Notes: generated from the sequence alone by a model not told the origin. Shown: positions 46,461 through 56,030, counted from the first letter of the stretch. The stretch is DNA of 64,000 bases from Sphingomonas lacunae (GCF_012979535.1 NZ_CP053015.1:744001-808000); one strand, 5' to 3'. Numbers and translations: made by a program.

Positions 46461-46865
46461 ATGCGCATCCAGTCTTTGATTCTTTCGGCATCGCTGTTGG
46501 GGGTCGCGGTTGTTGCAACCGGCCAAACAGCTCCGCGTGCACCAGCAAGCAGTGCAGCGGCCGAGATCGCCCAAGGGCGACGCCTCTATATTCGCTGTGC
46601 CGCTTGTCATGCCATTGCGCCAACCAACCAAGCCAAGATTGGTCCGCACCTGCAAGGCATCGTCGGACGAAGGGCGGCGAGCGTTGCTGGATTCAATTAT
46701 TCGTCAGCCATGCGCAATGCGAACATCCGCTGGGACGAGGCAACGCTGGATCGCTGGCTGCAGCGGCCGCAGGCGGTCGTGCCCGGAACCACCATGGCCT
46801 TTGCCGGCATTGCCAACCCTGCTGACCGGCGCGCACTTATCGCCTATATGCGCCGTCCCAACTGA
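46461..46865 (+). CDS. Periplasmic class I cytochrome c
   Basis: A 134-residue monoheme cytochrome. A signal peptide (LSASLLGVAVVATGQT) precedes the CAACH haem motif; the axial Met is in VVPGTTMAFAGI. AAAGGGG lies about six bases before the ATG. It carries electrons in the periplasm. Its domain resembles the C-terminal part of the b561-cytochrome c fusion at 52.7-53.9 kb, which hints that both serve one electron chain. Confidence 0.87.
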   Translation: MRIQSLILSASLLGVAVVATGQTAPRAPASSAAAEIAQGRRLYIRCAACHAIAPTNQAKIGPHLQGIVGRRAASVAGFNYSSAMRNANIRWDEATLDRWLQRPQAVVPGTTMAFAGIANPADRRALIAYMRRPN

Positions 46866-46908
46866 CCAATCACCGCGACACTGTATCGGTCGCTGTCCTA
46901 GACCGATC

Positions 46909-47052
46909 ATGCCGCCAATGGCTGAAACCATTGGATGGCATGTGCTCATAGGATAGGATGACACGGCGCAGATCCTGAGCCATTGGCGGGAAGCGATTGA
47001 CCGCTTCGAAACAGCACAGCAGAAGGCGGCAGCTGAACCAAAGCGGAAGTGA
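46909..47052 (+). pseudogene. Coding-like frame interrupted by a TAG, just upstream of the amidase gene
   Basis: From ATG 46909 the frame reads MPPMAETIGWHVLIG, then TAG at 46954-46956, then DDTAQILSHWREAIDRFETA and a short lysine-rich end at TGA 47050-47052. The part after the stop has a strongly coding-like amphipathic pattern and has no start of its own. This suggests a small gene of about 46 codons broken by one nonsense change. No family is recognised, and a 7-bp hairpin (CCAATGG / CCATTGG) covers its start. Confidence 0.3.
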
Positions 47053-47067
47053 CAAGAGGAAAAGTGG

Positions 47068-47697
47068 ATGAGCGACGACCTGGCGGCCAATTATGCCCGC
47101 GCCTATGGCGGCAAGGTGGGTTTTGGCGAGCGGCCGGCGCTGATCCTGATCGATTTCTGTCACGGATATTTTGCTGAGGACTGCGACCTGTTTGCCGGTG
47201 TTGATGCCGCTCTCGCCAGCGCGCTCAGGGTGCGGGAGGCTGCCCATGGCGCCGGTGTTCCGGTGATCCTGACCAATGTCGTCTATCATCCCGGCGGCGT
47301 TGATGGTGGACGATTTTATGAAAAGGCCCTGCCGCTGCGCTATTTCCAGCGGGGCAATCCGATGGGCGCCTTTGCCGCCGGACTCGAACCGCGCCCCGAA
47401 GAGATTATCGTTTCGAAACAATATCCCAGCGCCTTTTTCGGCACCTCGCTTGCTTCGACACTGACCGCGATGGGACGCGACAGTGTGTTGCTGACAGGGC
47501 TGACGACGAGCGGATGCGTTCGTGCCAGCTGTGTCGATGCCATGTCGCACGGCTTCAGAACGGCGGTTGTCGCCGATGCCTGTGGCGACCGCCACCCTGG
47601 TCCGCATGAGGCGAACCTGTTCGACATGAATGCCAAATATGCCGATGTCATCAGCGAAGCCGAGACCATCGCCTATCTCGCGAGCCTGCCCCGCTAA
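47068..47697 (+). CDS. Isochorismatase-like cysteine amidohydrolase
   Basis: A 209-residue hydrolase. The Asp-Lys-Cys triad is visible: Asp in LILIDFCHGYF, Lys in EIIVSKQYPSAF and Cys in LTTSGCVRASC. The TTSGCVRAS form matches N-carbamoylsarcosine amidohydrolase and maleamate amidohydrolase more than nicotinamidase, so an amide or ureido C-N bond is the likely target. Its stop overlaps the end of the convergent alcohol dehydrogenase by four bases. Confidence 0.85.
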   Translation: MSDDLAANYARAYGGKVGFGERPALILIDFCHGYFAEDCDLFAGVDAALASALRVREAAHGAGVPVILTNVVYHPGGVDGGRFYEKALPLRYFQRGNPMGAFAAGLEPRPEEIIVSKQYPSAFFGTSLASTLTAMGRDSVLLTGLTTSGCVRASCVDAMSHGFRTAVVADACGDRHPGPHEANLFDMNAKYADVISEAETIAYLASLPR

Positions 47698-48806
47698 GGC
47701 ACGACAATCTGGCGGATAGCGCGGCCGTCCGCGAGCTTGTCCATCAGCGCGTTGATCTCGCTCATCGGGCCAAGTGAACTCATCAGCCGTTCGACCGGCA
47801 GCCGACCGGCCCGCCACAGGGCGAGATAACGCGGGATGTCGCGGCTCGGGATTGACGAGCCCATATAGCTGCCCATCAGAGTCTTGCCGTCGGCGACCAG
47901 CGACAGTGCCGGGATGTTGAGTTGCTCGGCTGGATTGGGCAGGCCCACCGTCACCACCCTGCCGCCCCGTTTGGCCATGCCATAGGCCTCTGCCAGCACC
48001 GCCGCCTTGCCAACGGTTTCAATGACGATGTCCGCCTTGTCTAGCGATGCCGCTTCCTCAGGGGAAACAGCGCGGGCGGCGCCCAGTTCGAGCGCGAGCG
48101 CGCGCTTTTCCGGAAAGGGATCGATCGCGGTGACCGGCACGCAGCCCGCCGCGACAGCCCCCAGCACCGACGCAAGGCCAACGCCGCCAAGGCCATAGAC
48201 GAGCAGTGATTCACCCGGCCGGGCCGCCGCGGTGTTCATGACCGCGCCGACCCCGGTGAGAACAGCGCAGCCGAAAAGGGCAGCGGTTTCAGAGGGAATG
48301 TCGCTGTCGATTTTCACCGCCGAGCGGCGGTCCACCACGGCATGGGTGGCAAAGGCCGAGACGCCGAGATGATGATGCACCAGTTCGCCACAGCAGGACA
48401 GACGGCTGCCGCCCGCCATCAGTTGCCCGGCACCGTTGGCAGCCGCACCGACCGGGCAGAGATAGCCCCGCCCCGAACGGCATTCGACGCAATCGCCACA
48501 TGCGGGCAGAAAGACGAGGACCACCCGGTCACCGGGCGCGAAGGCCGGATCATCAGCTGTCCCGGTGGCGAGCACGGTCGCTGCCGCTTCATGGCCGATC
48601 GCCATCGGCATCGGGCGCGGACGGTCACCATTGATCACCGAAAGGTCGGAATGGCACAGGCCGGCGGCATCAATGCGCACCAGCAGCTCGCCCGGCTTCG
48701 GATCATCCAGCGTCAGCGTCGCCAGTTCAAGCGGCTGATGATCGGCATAGGGGCGCGGTTGATCGCCACTCTGGCGCAGGACGGCAGCGGTAATTTCCAT
48801 GCCCAT
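47694..48806 (-). CDS. Zinc-dependent alcohol dehydrogenase family protein
   Basis: A 370-residue medium-chain dehydrogenase. Catalytic zinc ligands are in GLCHSDLS and AIGHEAA; the structural zinc site is CGDCVECRSGRGYLC. The NAD loop is VYGLGGVGLASVLGA. The class III-like spacing suggests oxidation of a primary alcohol or aldehyde adduct. The start at 48806 is just downstream of the lyase stop at 48809, so it is the second gene of that operon. Confidence 0.88.
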   Translation of the reverse strand: MGMEITAAVLRQSGDQPRPYADHQPLELATLTLDDPKPGELLVRIDAAGLCHSDLSVINGDRPRPMPMAIGHEAAATVLATGTADDPAFAPGDRVVLVFLPACGDCVECRSGRGYLCPVGAAANGAGQLMAGGSRLSCCGELVHHHLGVSAFATHAVVDRRSAVKIDSDIPSETAALFGCAVLTGVGAVMNTAAARPGESLLVYGLGGVGLASVLGAVAAGCVPVTAIDPFPEKRALALELGAARAVSPEEAASLDKADIVIETVGKAAVLAEAYGMAKRGGRVVTVGLPNPAEQLNIPALSLVADGKTLMGSYMGSSIPSRDIPRYLALWRAGRLPVERLMSSLGPMSEINALMDKLADGRAIRQIVVP

Positions 48807-48808
48807 GG

Positions 48809-49666
48809 TCAGCGTGCCCACTTCTTTTCAAAGGCCCAGACATCTTCGAAACCGATCAGCGAGCAGAATTCGTTGAAGCTGAACAGGTCTTCGGGCTGAC
48901 CGATGCCCTGCTCCTTGAGATCGACGAGCGCCTTTTCCATGGCGGCGGCAGCGGCAAGGCTGGTGAGCGAGGGATAGATGGCATAGGCATAACCGATCTC
49001 TGCCAGCACCGTCGTGTGCGGAACCGGCGAGTAGCCGCCGTTCGACATGTTGGCCATCACCGGCTTGTCGAAGGCGGCGCAGGCGCGGCGCATCTCTTCC
49101 TCGCTGGTCAGCGCTTCGGGGAAGAGGACATCGGCGCCAGCCTTGGCATAAGCCTCGAGCCGGCGCAGCGTCGCGTCCATGCCTTCGCTTTCACGCGCAT
49201 CGGTGCGGGCAATGATCAGGAAATTCTCCTTGTCCTCCCGCGCATCGGCGGCGACGCGGATCTTTTCGGCCATATCCTCCATCGGGATGACGCGGCGGCC
49301 CGGCGTATGGCCGCACTTCTTGGGGAACTCCTGATCCTCAATCTGAATGGCGGTGACACCCGCCTGTTCATAGCCGCGCACGGTGTGATGCACGTTGAGC
49401 AATCCGCCATAGCCGGTGTCACCATCGGCAATGACCGCCGCGGTGCTGGTCCGGACCAGCGTCGCCATGCGATCGCGCATATCGGTGTAGGTGGCGATGC
49501 CGGCATCGGGCAGACCGGACGCGGAGGCGGTGAGCCAATAGCCGGTGCCATAGACCAGATCAAAGCCGACCTTGTTGGCGATGACCGCGGTGATCATGTC
49601 CTGAATGCCGGGAACGACGAAGAATTCACCGGTGGCAAGCTTTTGTCGGAAGATGGGATTGGCCAT
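48809..49666 (-). CDS. Isocitrate lyase/PEP mutase family lyase
   Basis: A 285-residue TIM-barrel enzyme. The catalytic block KKCGHTPGRRVI with its Cys is present, after EDQEFP. RTDARESEGMDATLRRLEAY and ANMSNGGYSP follow. The family includes methylisocitrate lyase, 2,3-dimethylmalate lyase and oxaloacetate decarboxylase, all acting on a C-C bond next to a 2-hydroxy- or 2-oxo-acid. AGGA lies six bases before the ATG at 49666. It is co-transcribed with the alcohol dehydrogenase. Confidence 0.88.
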   Translation of the reverse strand: MANPIFRQKLATGEFFVVPGIQDMITAVIANKVGFDLVYGTGYWLTASASGLPDAGIATYTDMRDRMATLVRTSTAAVIADGDTGYGGLLNVHHTVRGYEQAGVTAIQIEDQEFPKKCGHTPGRRVIPMEDMAEKIRVAADAREDKENFLIIARTDARESEGMDATLRRLEAYAKAGADVLFPEALTSEEEMRRACAAFDKPVMANMSNGGYSPVPHTTVLAEIGYAYAIYPSLTSLAAAAAMEKALVDLKEQGIGQPEDLFSFNEFCSLIGFEDVWAFEKKWAR

Positions 49667-50066
49667 GCGGCATCCTGTCAGACTGTGGGACCGCCGGGGC
49701 CAGGACGTTTCAGCGGAAATAGGACGGCCCGCACTGGCGGCTCTAGGCAGCGCCATTGATGAACGGCACTGATGCCAAGCAGACTATCCGCCCTGCGACC
49801 TGTCAGCAATCCGCAACCGTCCGGCCTTCGGGAACTGAACATGCAACCGGCACTTTTCTCGATAGGCGGATAGGCAGCACGGGTGGTTTGCATGTGGCGC
49901 AGCCATCCGGCTTCCTCTCCCCTGATGCTGTCTCATCAGCATTTGGAGCAGTTTGGTCGGCCTTTCCATGAGGCAGGCCAGAGCGGCACCACTGACATTC
50001 AAGGGGTAAATGAATGTTGGTGGACTGAGAAATAGGCCAACCAAATTTCCGGGGAGTCATTTATTT
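49667..50066. other. 400-base divergent gap with a small hairpin
   Basis: The region between the lyase and the TonB receptor starts with the lyase's 5' region and holds a 6-bp dyad (ATGCTG / CAGCAT at 49925-49942). No open frame with a ribosome-binding site was found. It probably holds both promoters; none matches a clear consensus. Confidence 0.5.
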
Positions 50067-52634
50067 ATGCGGGCGAATTTCATCAAGGGCATGCTGGCAA
50101 CCAGCATGCTAAGCAGCGCGTTGCTCGTGTCAGCACCAGCGATGGCGCAAACGGCCGATGAGGCCAATGCAACTGAGGATGACATCATCGTCACCGGCGT
50201 GCGCAAGCGGGCCGAAGATGTGCAGTCGGTGCCGATCACCATCACCGCCTATTCGGCGGAGGATTTGGCCGAGCGGAACATCAGCAGTCTGCAGGACCTG
50301 GGCAATTCCACGCCCGGCGTTGCGATCAACAGCATCGCCGGCGGCAATGTGCAGACCATCTACTTCCGCGGCCTTGGCCCGGCCAACACCACCAACGACC
50401 TCAACGTCGAAGCCAATGTCGGTGTGTTCATTGATGGCATTTATCAGGTCAGCCGCAATACGCTCGACATTCTCTCGGTCCTCGACATCGGCCAGATCGA
50501 CGTCGCCAAGGGCCCGCAGAGCGCCCTTTATGGCCGTTCAACCTTCTCCGGCGCCCTTGGCATCTCGACCGGTCGGCCGACGCGCACGTTGACCGGTGGT
50601 GTGACCGCCACGCTGGGCACCGATTCAGACTATCGTCTGCGCGGTTTCATTTCCGGACCGATCACCGACACGCTCGCTGTCCGCCTTGCTGGCGGCTACG
50701 CCTCGTTCGACGGGTTTGGCGACAATGCGGCCAATCCGGATGACAACCTCAATGGTTCACAGAAATACGCCTTTTCGGGCGCACTGGAATATCGGCCGAG
50801 CGACACCTTCCGTGCCACGCTCTCCGGTTTTGTCACCCATTCGGAGACTGAGCCTTCCGCAGCGATGCTCACTCCACTCAACCTGCTCAATTGCGGTGTG
50901 AACAACACCCTGTTCTGCGGCAGCCTGCCGCTGCCGACCAATGTTGCCATCAGCCCCGGGATTCCGGACACAGAATCCAAGAATATGCAGGTTTCGCTCG
51001 AACTCGAAGCACGGCTTGACGGAGTGCGCGTTACCAGCACGACGGGACTCACACGCAGCGAGAACCTAGGCTTCAGTGACTATGACGGCAGCGCCAATGG
51101 CACCACATTCGGTGTCTGCACCCTGGGGTCGGCCTGTCTTTCCTTCGTTCCGTTCGCCGGAGCGCCCGTGGCCTACAGCAGGCTGACGCAAGTCAACCTG
51201 CTGATCGGCACCAAGGAGCGGGTCCGCACGTTCAGCCAGGAACTGCGCCTGCAATCGGACAATGATTCGCCGTTCCAGTGGATTGTCGGCGGCAATTATT
51301 TCCATTCACGCATCCCGCTGCTCGCTTCGGGTATCGGCGCCAGCCCCAGCAGCCCTCTGGCTGCGAACGAGCGACTGGTCGCCGTAAACCAGTTCGCACC
51401 GCCTGCCGCGACCGGTGTGGGCGGATATGATTTCACCGCCAATCCGTTCCTCGTGGCCGATTCCAACCTGACGCAGGTGTCGAGCAGCTATTCGGCCAGC
51501 GGTACCGACAATTTCGGCATCTTCGGCTCCCTGTCCTATGAACTCGGCCAGTTCCGCCTGACCGCAGAAGGTCGTTACAATATCGAGCGCAAGCGGGCCC
51601 GGAGCTTCTCTGTGTCCAACCCGACCTCGGCACCGGGAGTCAACCGGCAGATTATCGGAACCGATGTTCCGGCGGCTGGCACCTTCCCGGTGACAAGCGC
51701 TCCTTTTGCGCGCACTTTCAACAGCTTCAGTCCACGCCTCACGCTCGATTACCGTCCGGCCGATGACATGCTGTTCTACGCTTCGGCGGCGAAGGGTGTG
51801 CGCTCAGGCGGGTTCAACACGGTCAATCCGGTCAGCGCGACCGGCATTTTGGCCAGTGAAGTCGCCTATGAGGAAGAAACCAACTGGACCTATGAAGTCG
51901 GCATCAAGAGCCGCCTGTTTGACCGGGCGCTGCTGCTCAATGCCTCCTTCTTCCATGTTGACTGGAGCAATGCGCAGGTTTCCGCCTTCACCAACAACCC
52001 TACCGCTGTGAACCCTGCCCGTATCGTGCAGAACACCGGCGCTCTGTCGGTCAACGGTGTCGAAGTGCAGGCGGAATGGACGATTGCCGACATGGTCCGT
52101 TTGGGCGGCAGCCTGACCTATTCCGACCCCCAGTTCGACGCCGGCGCCTATGACGGATCGACCACCGCCCAGTGCCGTGTGGGCACCGCACCGAACTTCA
52201 CATCGGCTCCGGGTTGCCCGCCGGTCATTCCGGTGGCGGCCGGCAATGGCACAACGCAATATGTCATCAGCCTCGAGGGCAATCGCCCGCAGCGCTCCGT
52301 GAAACTGTCCTGGAATGCCTATGCCGCAGCCGATGTGCCGCTGAACGATGAGTGGAACCTCAGCGGACGGGTCGATGTCAATTACAGTGGGCCGGCCTAT
52401 GCCAACCTGATCAACACCGCATCCTTCGGTGAACGGACCTTGACCAATGTCCGGCTGGCACTGGAGAGCGACCAGTACAGCGTTGCACTGTGGGCCACCA
52501 ACCTGTTCAACGAAAAATATGTTGCCAACTCGATCAACCAGCCGCGTGCCGGCCTTCCTTTCACCTATAGCATCAACGAGATCTATCTGGGTGAAACACG
52601 CCGCATTGGCTTGACGGCGGCAGTCCGCTTCTGA
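50067..52634 (+). CDS. TonB-dependent receptor of the catabolic region
   Basis: An 855-residue outer-membrane receptor. ATG 50067 is chosen because a signal peptide starts there (ending SAPAMAQ, about residue 28) and GGGGAG lies ten bases upstream. The TonB box/plug has DDIIVTGVRKRAEDVQSVPI and IDVAKGPQSALYGRSTFSGA; the barrel ends RRIGLTAAVRF. It belongs to the same broad group as the 17.6-kb receptor. It leads the b561 and VOC genes and probably imports the substrate of the region. Confidence 0.9.
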   Translation: MRANFIKGMLATSMLSSALLVSAPAMAQTADEANATEDDIIVTGVRKRAEDVQSVPITITAYSAEDLAERNISSLQDLGNSTPGVAINSIAGGNVQTIYFRGLGPANTTNDLNVEANVGVFIDGIYQVSRNTLDILSVLDIGQIDVAKGPQSALYGRSTFSGALGISTGRPTRTLTGGVTATLGTDSDYRLRGFISGPITDTLAVRLAGGYASFDGFGDNAANPDDNLNGSQKYAFSGALEYRPSDTFRATLSGFVTHSETEPSAAMLTPLNLLNCGVNNTLFCGSLPLPTNVAISPGIPDTESKNMQVSLELEARLDGVRVTSTTGLTRSENLGFSDYDGSANGTTFGVCTLGSACLSFVPFAGAPVAYSRLTQVNLLIGTKERVRTFSQELRLQSDNDSPFQWIVGGNYFHSRIPLLASGIGASPSSPLAANERLVAVNQFAPPAATGVGGYDFTANPFLVADSNLTQVSSSYSASGTDNFGIFGSLSYELGQFRLTAEGRYNIERKRARSFSVSNPTSAPGVNRQIIGTDVPAAGTFPVTSAPFARTFNSFSPRLTLDYRPADDMLFYASAAKGVRSGGFNTVNPVSATGILASEVAYEEETNWTYEVGIKSRLFDRALLLNASFFHVDWSNAQVSAFTNNPTAVNPARIVQNTGALSVNGVEVQAEWTIADMVRLGGSLTYSDPQFDAGAYDGSTTAQCRVGTAPNFTSAPGCPPVIPVAAGNGTTQYVISLEGNRPQRSVKLSWNAYAAADVPLNDEWNLSGRVDVNYSGPAYANLINTASFGERTLTNVRLALESDQYSVALWATNLFNEKYVANSINQPRAGLPFTYSINEIYLGETRRIGLTAAVRF

Positions 52635-52652
52635 TCGGCAATCGAACAGACG

Positions 52653-52688
52653 GGGCGTGTTTCCTTATCCGGGAACACGCCCTTGTTG
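52653..52688 (+). terminator. Rho-independent terminator after the TonB receptor
   Basis: A 12-bp stem GGGCGTGTTTCC / GGGAACACGCCC with one G-T pair and a six-base loop, then TTGTTG. Readthrough would let the next two genes be expressed at a lower level. Confidence 0.78.
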
Positions 52689-52726
52689 TATCCGGAGCAT
52701 GACAAGACAATCCCGAGGAGACTGCG

Positions 52727-53947
52727 ATGAGCGAGACCAGGCCGGAACGCCGCAATCTGCTGGTTGATTACGGCATCGCCCTGGTGGCGATCGCCATTGA
52801 TGTGATGACCACCTTTCTGCCAAGGGCCGCAAAGGAGAGCGCCTTGAGGGGTGACCTTCGCTCGCTGCACATGCTGCTGGGAACCATCCTTCTTGTACTG
52901 GTGGCCACGCGCGTGTGGCGCTGGTGGCGGGGTGACGCGCCACAAGCGGGGGCCGGCCTCAAACCGCTCGCCACAGCCTGGATCATCGCCCTGACCGGCA
53001 CGCTCTTTGCTCTGTTGCTTATCAACCCGCTATTTGGGGCCACCTATGCCTGGACCAATGCGATGCTACCCGGACAGTCAGGCGGGATGCATGTGGTGCT
53101 TGATCGCGGCATCTGGCTGTTTTCCGGCTATTTCCATGCAGGGACGGGCTTTTCGATCCTGTTGATGAAGCTGCTGATTGTCCTCACGGCAGCGTACACT
53201 TTGCTGCGCTACGGCAAGGGCCTGTTCGCCGCCTTTCCGCGAGGAGTGGGCTTGCTGATATTTGGCGGTTTCAGCAACAGCCTGTTCGCCTTGTCGACCT
53301 TCAAAAGCTATGATCGCGGCCCATGGGTCGTGGCCGGATTCTGGCTGTTGTGCCTGTTGCTCTTCGGCATGGCGAAGCTGCTCAAACGGGGCAACGGAAC
53401 CAAGCCCGACCGGCCGGTGATGACGCACCGGCTTGTGTCGGGTACTTTGGTTGCTGCGGTTGCAGCACTGGGCCTGTATGGGCCCTATGCCATGTTCCGC
53501 GTGTCTCCCTTTGAAAGCGAAGCCACGGTCAGCGCCCCTGCGGGCGTCACATCCCATGCCGCGCCTGCCCGAACCGAAGTCCTGCCGCCGGAAACCGACT
53601 ATGAACGGCAGGTCAAAGCAGAGACATTCAAGTGGTGCAGCTTTTGCCATACAATGAACAAGGGCGGCGCTCACATCGCGGGCCCCAATCTCTATGGCAT
53701 TTATGGACAGCGCATCGCCAGCGTACCGAATTTTGCCTTTCGCGAGGCATTGGTTGCGCGGGGAGCACGGGGCGAAATCTGGGATGACAAGGCACTCGAC
53801 GCCTTCCTGGCGAATCCCGATGCTTTTGCCCCCGGTACGACAATGATCATCTCGTCCGGCAACATCACCGATCCGCGCCGTCGCGCCGCCATCATTACCA
53901 TCCTCAAGCGGCAGACCGGAGCGGAGGCGCCGGCAACGGGCCAATGA
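52727..53947 (+). CDS. Cytochrome b561-cytochrome c fusion protein
   Basis: A 406-residue membrane redox protein. The N-terminal part has about four membrane segments with a cytochrome b561-like arrangement (SLHMLLGTILLVLVATRVWR, GYFHAGTGFSILLM for haem b). A fifth helix (SGTLVAAVAALGLYGPYAMF, near residue 240) leads to a periplasmic cytochrome c domain with CSFCH and the axial Met in APGTTMIISSG. It could pass electrons between quinol and a periplasmic acceptor. Its last codon overlaps the VOC gene (ATGA). Confidence 0.82.
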   Translation: MSETRPERRNLLVDYGIALVAIAIDVMTTFLPRAAKESALRGDLRSLHMLLGTILLVLVATRVWRWWRGDAPQAGAGLKPLATAWIIALTGTLFALLLINPLFGATYAWTNAMLPGQSGGMHVVLDRGIWLFSGYFHAGTGFSILLMKLLIVLTAAYTLLRYGKGLFAAFPRGVGLLIFGGFSNSLFALSTFKSYDRGPWVVAGFWLLCLLLFGMAKLLKRGNGTKPDRPVMTHRLVSGTLVAAVAALGLYGPYAMFRVSPFESEATVSAPAGVTSHAAPARTEVLPPETDYERQVKAETFKWCSFCHTMNKGGAHIAGPNLYGIYGQRIASVPNFAFREALVARGARGEIWDDKALDAFLANPDAFAPGTTMIISSGNITDPRRRAAIITILKRQTGAEAPATGQ

Positions 53948-54915
53948 CCAACAGCGCGCACGACAACGGTTATGATGAGCTGATCGCGATCGTTGCCGAT
54001 GCTGACGCTTCGGCGGAAAGGTTGTGCCAGATCATGGGGTTTGTCGTCGGGCACAGGGGCCTGGTGGATCCCGGCCTGCTCGCCCTGCATGAGCTGGATC
54101 CGGCGCAAGGCTGGCGCGAGATCGTCATCGGCCAGCCTCAGTGTGACCGGGGACGCATCCGCCTGTGGCAGTGCGCCGGTGCAGTTGCGCCAGCACGGCG
54201 GCTGGGCGCGCAGGCATGGGACGTCGGCGGCCTGTTCGATGTCTCACTGCGGTCGCTCGGGCCGATTGACGATCTGCTCGCCGGTTTCTGTCGGAACGGC
54301 TTTTCGGCCATGGCCCCGGTCGCCGACTTCAATATGGGCGGGCTTGATGTGCGTGAAGCGCTCGTCCGCGATGGCGACAGCCTGTGCTTTGCAATGGCTG
54401 AACGCATATCACCACCGCTGACCGGATGGGACCATGTCGAGGGTCCGGTGTCCAACCCCTTCAATTCCGTCATCACCGTAGAGGACCTCGACGAGGCCAA
54501 GCGCTTCTTTCTCGATGGGCTGGGCTGGACTGCGCTGGTAGACACCACGCTGGTCCATGAAGGCGGCCGCAACGTCATGGGTCTTCCACTCGATGTGGCC
54601 CGGGACAAGCCAGTGGCCTTGACCATCGTTCAACAACAAGGGCGGATGGAAGGATCGGTCGAACTGATCGCCTACCCTTGCGAAGGCCATGATTTTCGCG
54701 GTGATCAGCCGCATTGGCGCGGCCTCGCCTCGCTCAGTTTCCCCATCTCAAATCTGGAGGCGCTGCTGGAAAGGGCAGAGGCCGCCGGCGCGGCCATTGT
54801 CCCTCCTCGCTCGATTGATCGCGGCATCCACGGCCGGGGGCAAGCCGCGGCCGTGATCACCCCTTGGGCGGCACGATTGGTCTTTTTCCAGCCGGACAAT
54901 GCGGCAAGGCCTTGA
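53944..54915 (+). CDS. Two-module VOC-superfamily protein without the usual metal ligands
   Basis: A 323-residue protein with two VOC modules (about residues 10-130 and 155-310; NSVITVEDLDEAKRFFLDGL opens the second). In extradiol dioxygenases and glyoxalases the first strand of each module has a metal-binding His; here the positions read DELIAIV and FNSVITV. The final strand (RLVFFQPD) lacks the usual Glu. So it is probably not a normal extradiol dioxygenase, though it may bind ligand. It is coupled to the b561-c gene by a four-base overlap. Confidence 0.72.
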   Translation: MTNSAHDNGYDELIAIVADADASAERLCQIMGFVVGHRGLVDPGLLALHELDPAQGWREIVIGQPQCDRGRIRLWQCAGAVAPARRLGAQAWDVGGLFDVSLRSLGPIDDLLAGFCRNGFSAMAPVADFNMGGLDVREALVRDGDSLCFAMAERISPPLTGWDHVEGPVSNPFNSVITVEDLDEAKRFFLDGLGWTALVDTTLVHEGGRNVMGLPLDVARDKPVALTIVQQQGRMEGSVELIAYPCEGHDFRGDQPHWRGLASLSFPISNLEALLERAEAAGAAIVPPRSIDRGIHGRGQAAAVITPWAARLVFFQPDNAARP

Positions 54916-55046
54916 AGAGGCCGACGAAGTCACCGTGCCCGACAGAACAGTGGAGCGATGCAGACGGAAACCCGGCTTCAGCCAATGAGCCGGATGATCC
55001 CGGCCTGGCTTAGCGGCATCAGCTCGACACCGGCCCAACCTGCCGT

Positions 55047-56030
55047 TCAAGGCAACAAAATGGTTGAGCCGACGGTTTCGCGGGCTTGCAGGGCGCGGTG
55101 CGCTTCTGCCGCCTGTTCGAGTTTGTAGGTCTGGCCGATGCGGATATTGATCGTGCCGCTGGCGATCAGGTCGAACAGGCGCTGTGCCCCGGCGGTGCGT
55201 TCACCGGCATCGCTGTAGTAATCATAGAGGGTCGGGCGCGTGTTGTACAACGATCCTTTCAGCGCCAGCACGCCAAGACTGATACCGGTGACGGGAGCGC
55301 TGGCGTTGCCATAGCTGACGATCAAGCCACGGCGCCCGGTCGAATCGAGCGATGTTTCCCAAGTGTCCATGCCAATGCCGTCAAAGGTCACGCGCACACC
55401 CTCGCCGCCGGTCAGCTCACGGACGCGGGGCGCGCAATCTTCCTGCGTGTAAAGGATGACATGGTCCGCACCCGCCGCACGCGCTTCCGCCGCTTTCGCC
55501 TCGCTGCTGACCGTGCCGATTACCGTTGCGCCGATATGTTTGAGCCATTGGACGAGAAGGAGGCCGACGCCGCCAGCCGCGGCATGGACCAGAACCGTCC
55601 AGCCTGGCTGCACCTTGGCACAACGTTCCACCAGAAACTCGGCAGTACATCCTTTCAGCAGCACGGCAGCGGCCTGTTGATCGCTGACGCCATCGGGAAG
55701 CCGAAAGAGGGCCGCGGCGGGCAGGATGCGGTGGCTGGCATAGGCGCCGAGACTGGGGCCGAATGTGGCGACTCGATCACCCGGCGCAAGCCTGTCGACT
55801 CCGGACCCGACCGCCTCGACCACCCCTGCGGCTTCGACACCGAGGCCCGTTGGCAACGGCACCGGATAAATGCCACGACGATGATATGTGTCGATAAAAT
55901 TGAGACCGACAGCTGTTGAACGCACCAGCGCCTCTCCGGGTCCCGGCGCGGGCAGTTCGATGCTGTTCCACTGGATGACCTCCGGGCCACCATAAGTGGT
56001 GATGCTCGCGACACGGGCGATGGTCGTCAT
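55047..56030 (-). CDS. Quinone oxidoreductase, zinc-free MDR family
   Basis: A 327-residue reductase of the QOR type. STAVGLNFIDTYHRRGIYP is the QOR motif, VLVHAAAGGVGLLLVQWLKH the NADPH loop, and no zinc ligands are present. AGGAGG lies 11 bases before the ATG at 56030. It may reduce a quinone formed by the nearby hydroxylase; this is inference. It is divergent from the monooxygenase gene. Confidence 0.88.
   Translation of the reverse strand: MTTIARVASITTYGGPEVIQWNSIELPAPGPGEALVRSTAVGLNFIDTYHRRGIYPVPLPTGLGVEAAGVVEAVGSGVDRLAPGDRVATFGPSLGAYASHRILPAAALFRLPDGVSDQQAAAVLLKGCTAEFLVERCAKVQPGWTVLVHAAAGGVGLLLVQWLKHIGATVIGTVSSEAKAAEARAAGADHVILYTQEDCAPRVRELTGGEGVRVTFDGIGMDTWETSLDSTGRRGLIVSYGNASAPVTGISLGVLALKGSLYNTRPTLYDYYSDAGERTAGAQRLFDLIASGTINIRIGQTYKLEQAAEAHRALQARETVGSTILLP

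Noticed and set aside
49756..49971. 71-codon frame upstream of the 50-kb TonB receptor
   Set aside because: No Shine-Dalgarno, no coding-like pattern, no recognisable motif; treated as intergenic.
53944..54915. Extradiol ring-cleavage dioxygenase
   Set aside because: The metal-binding His and Glu positions are not conserved in either module.
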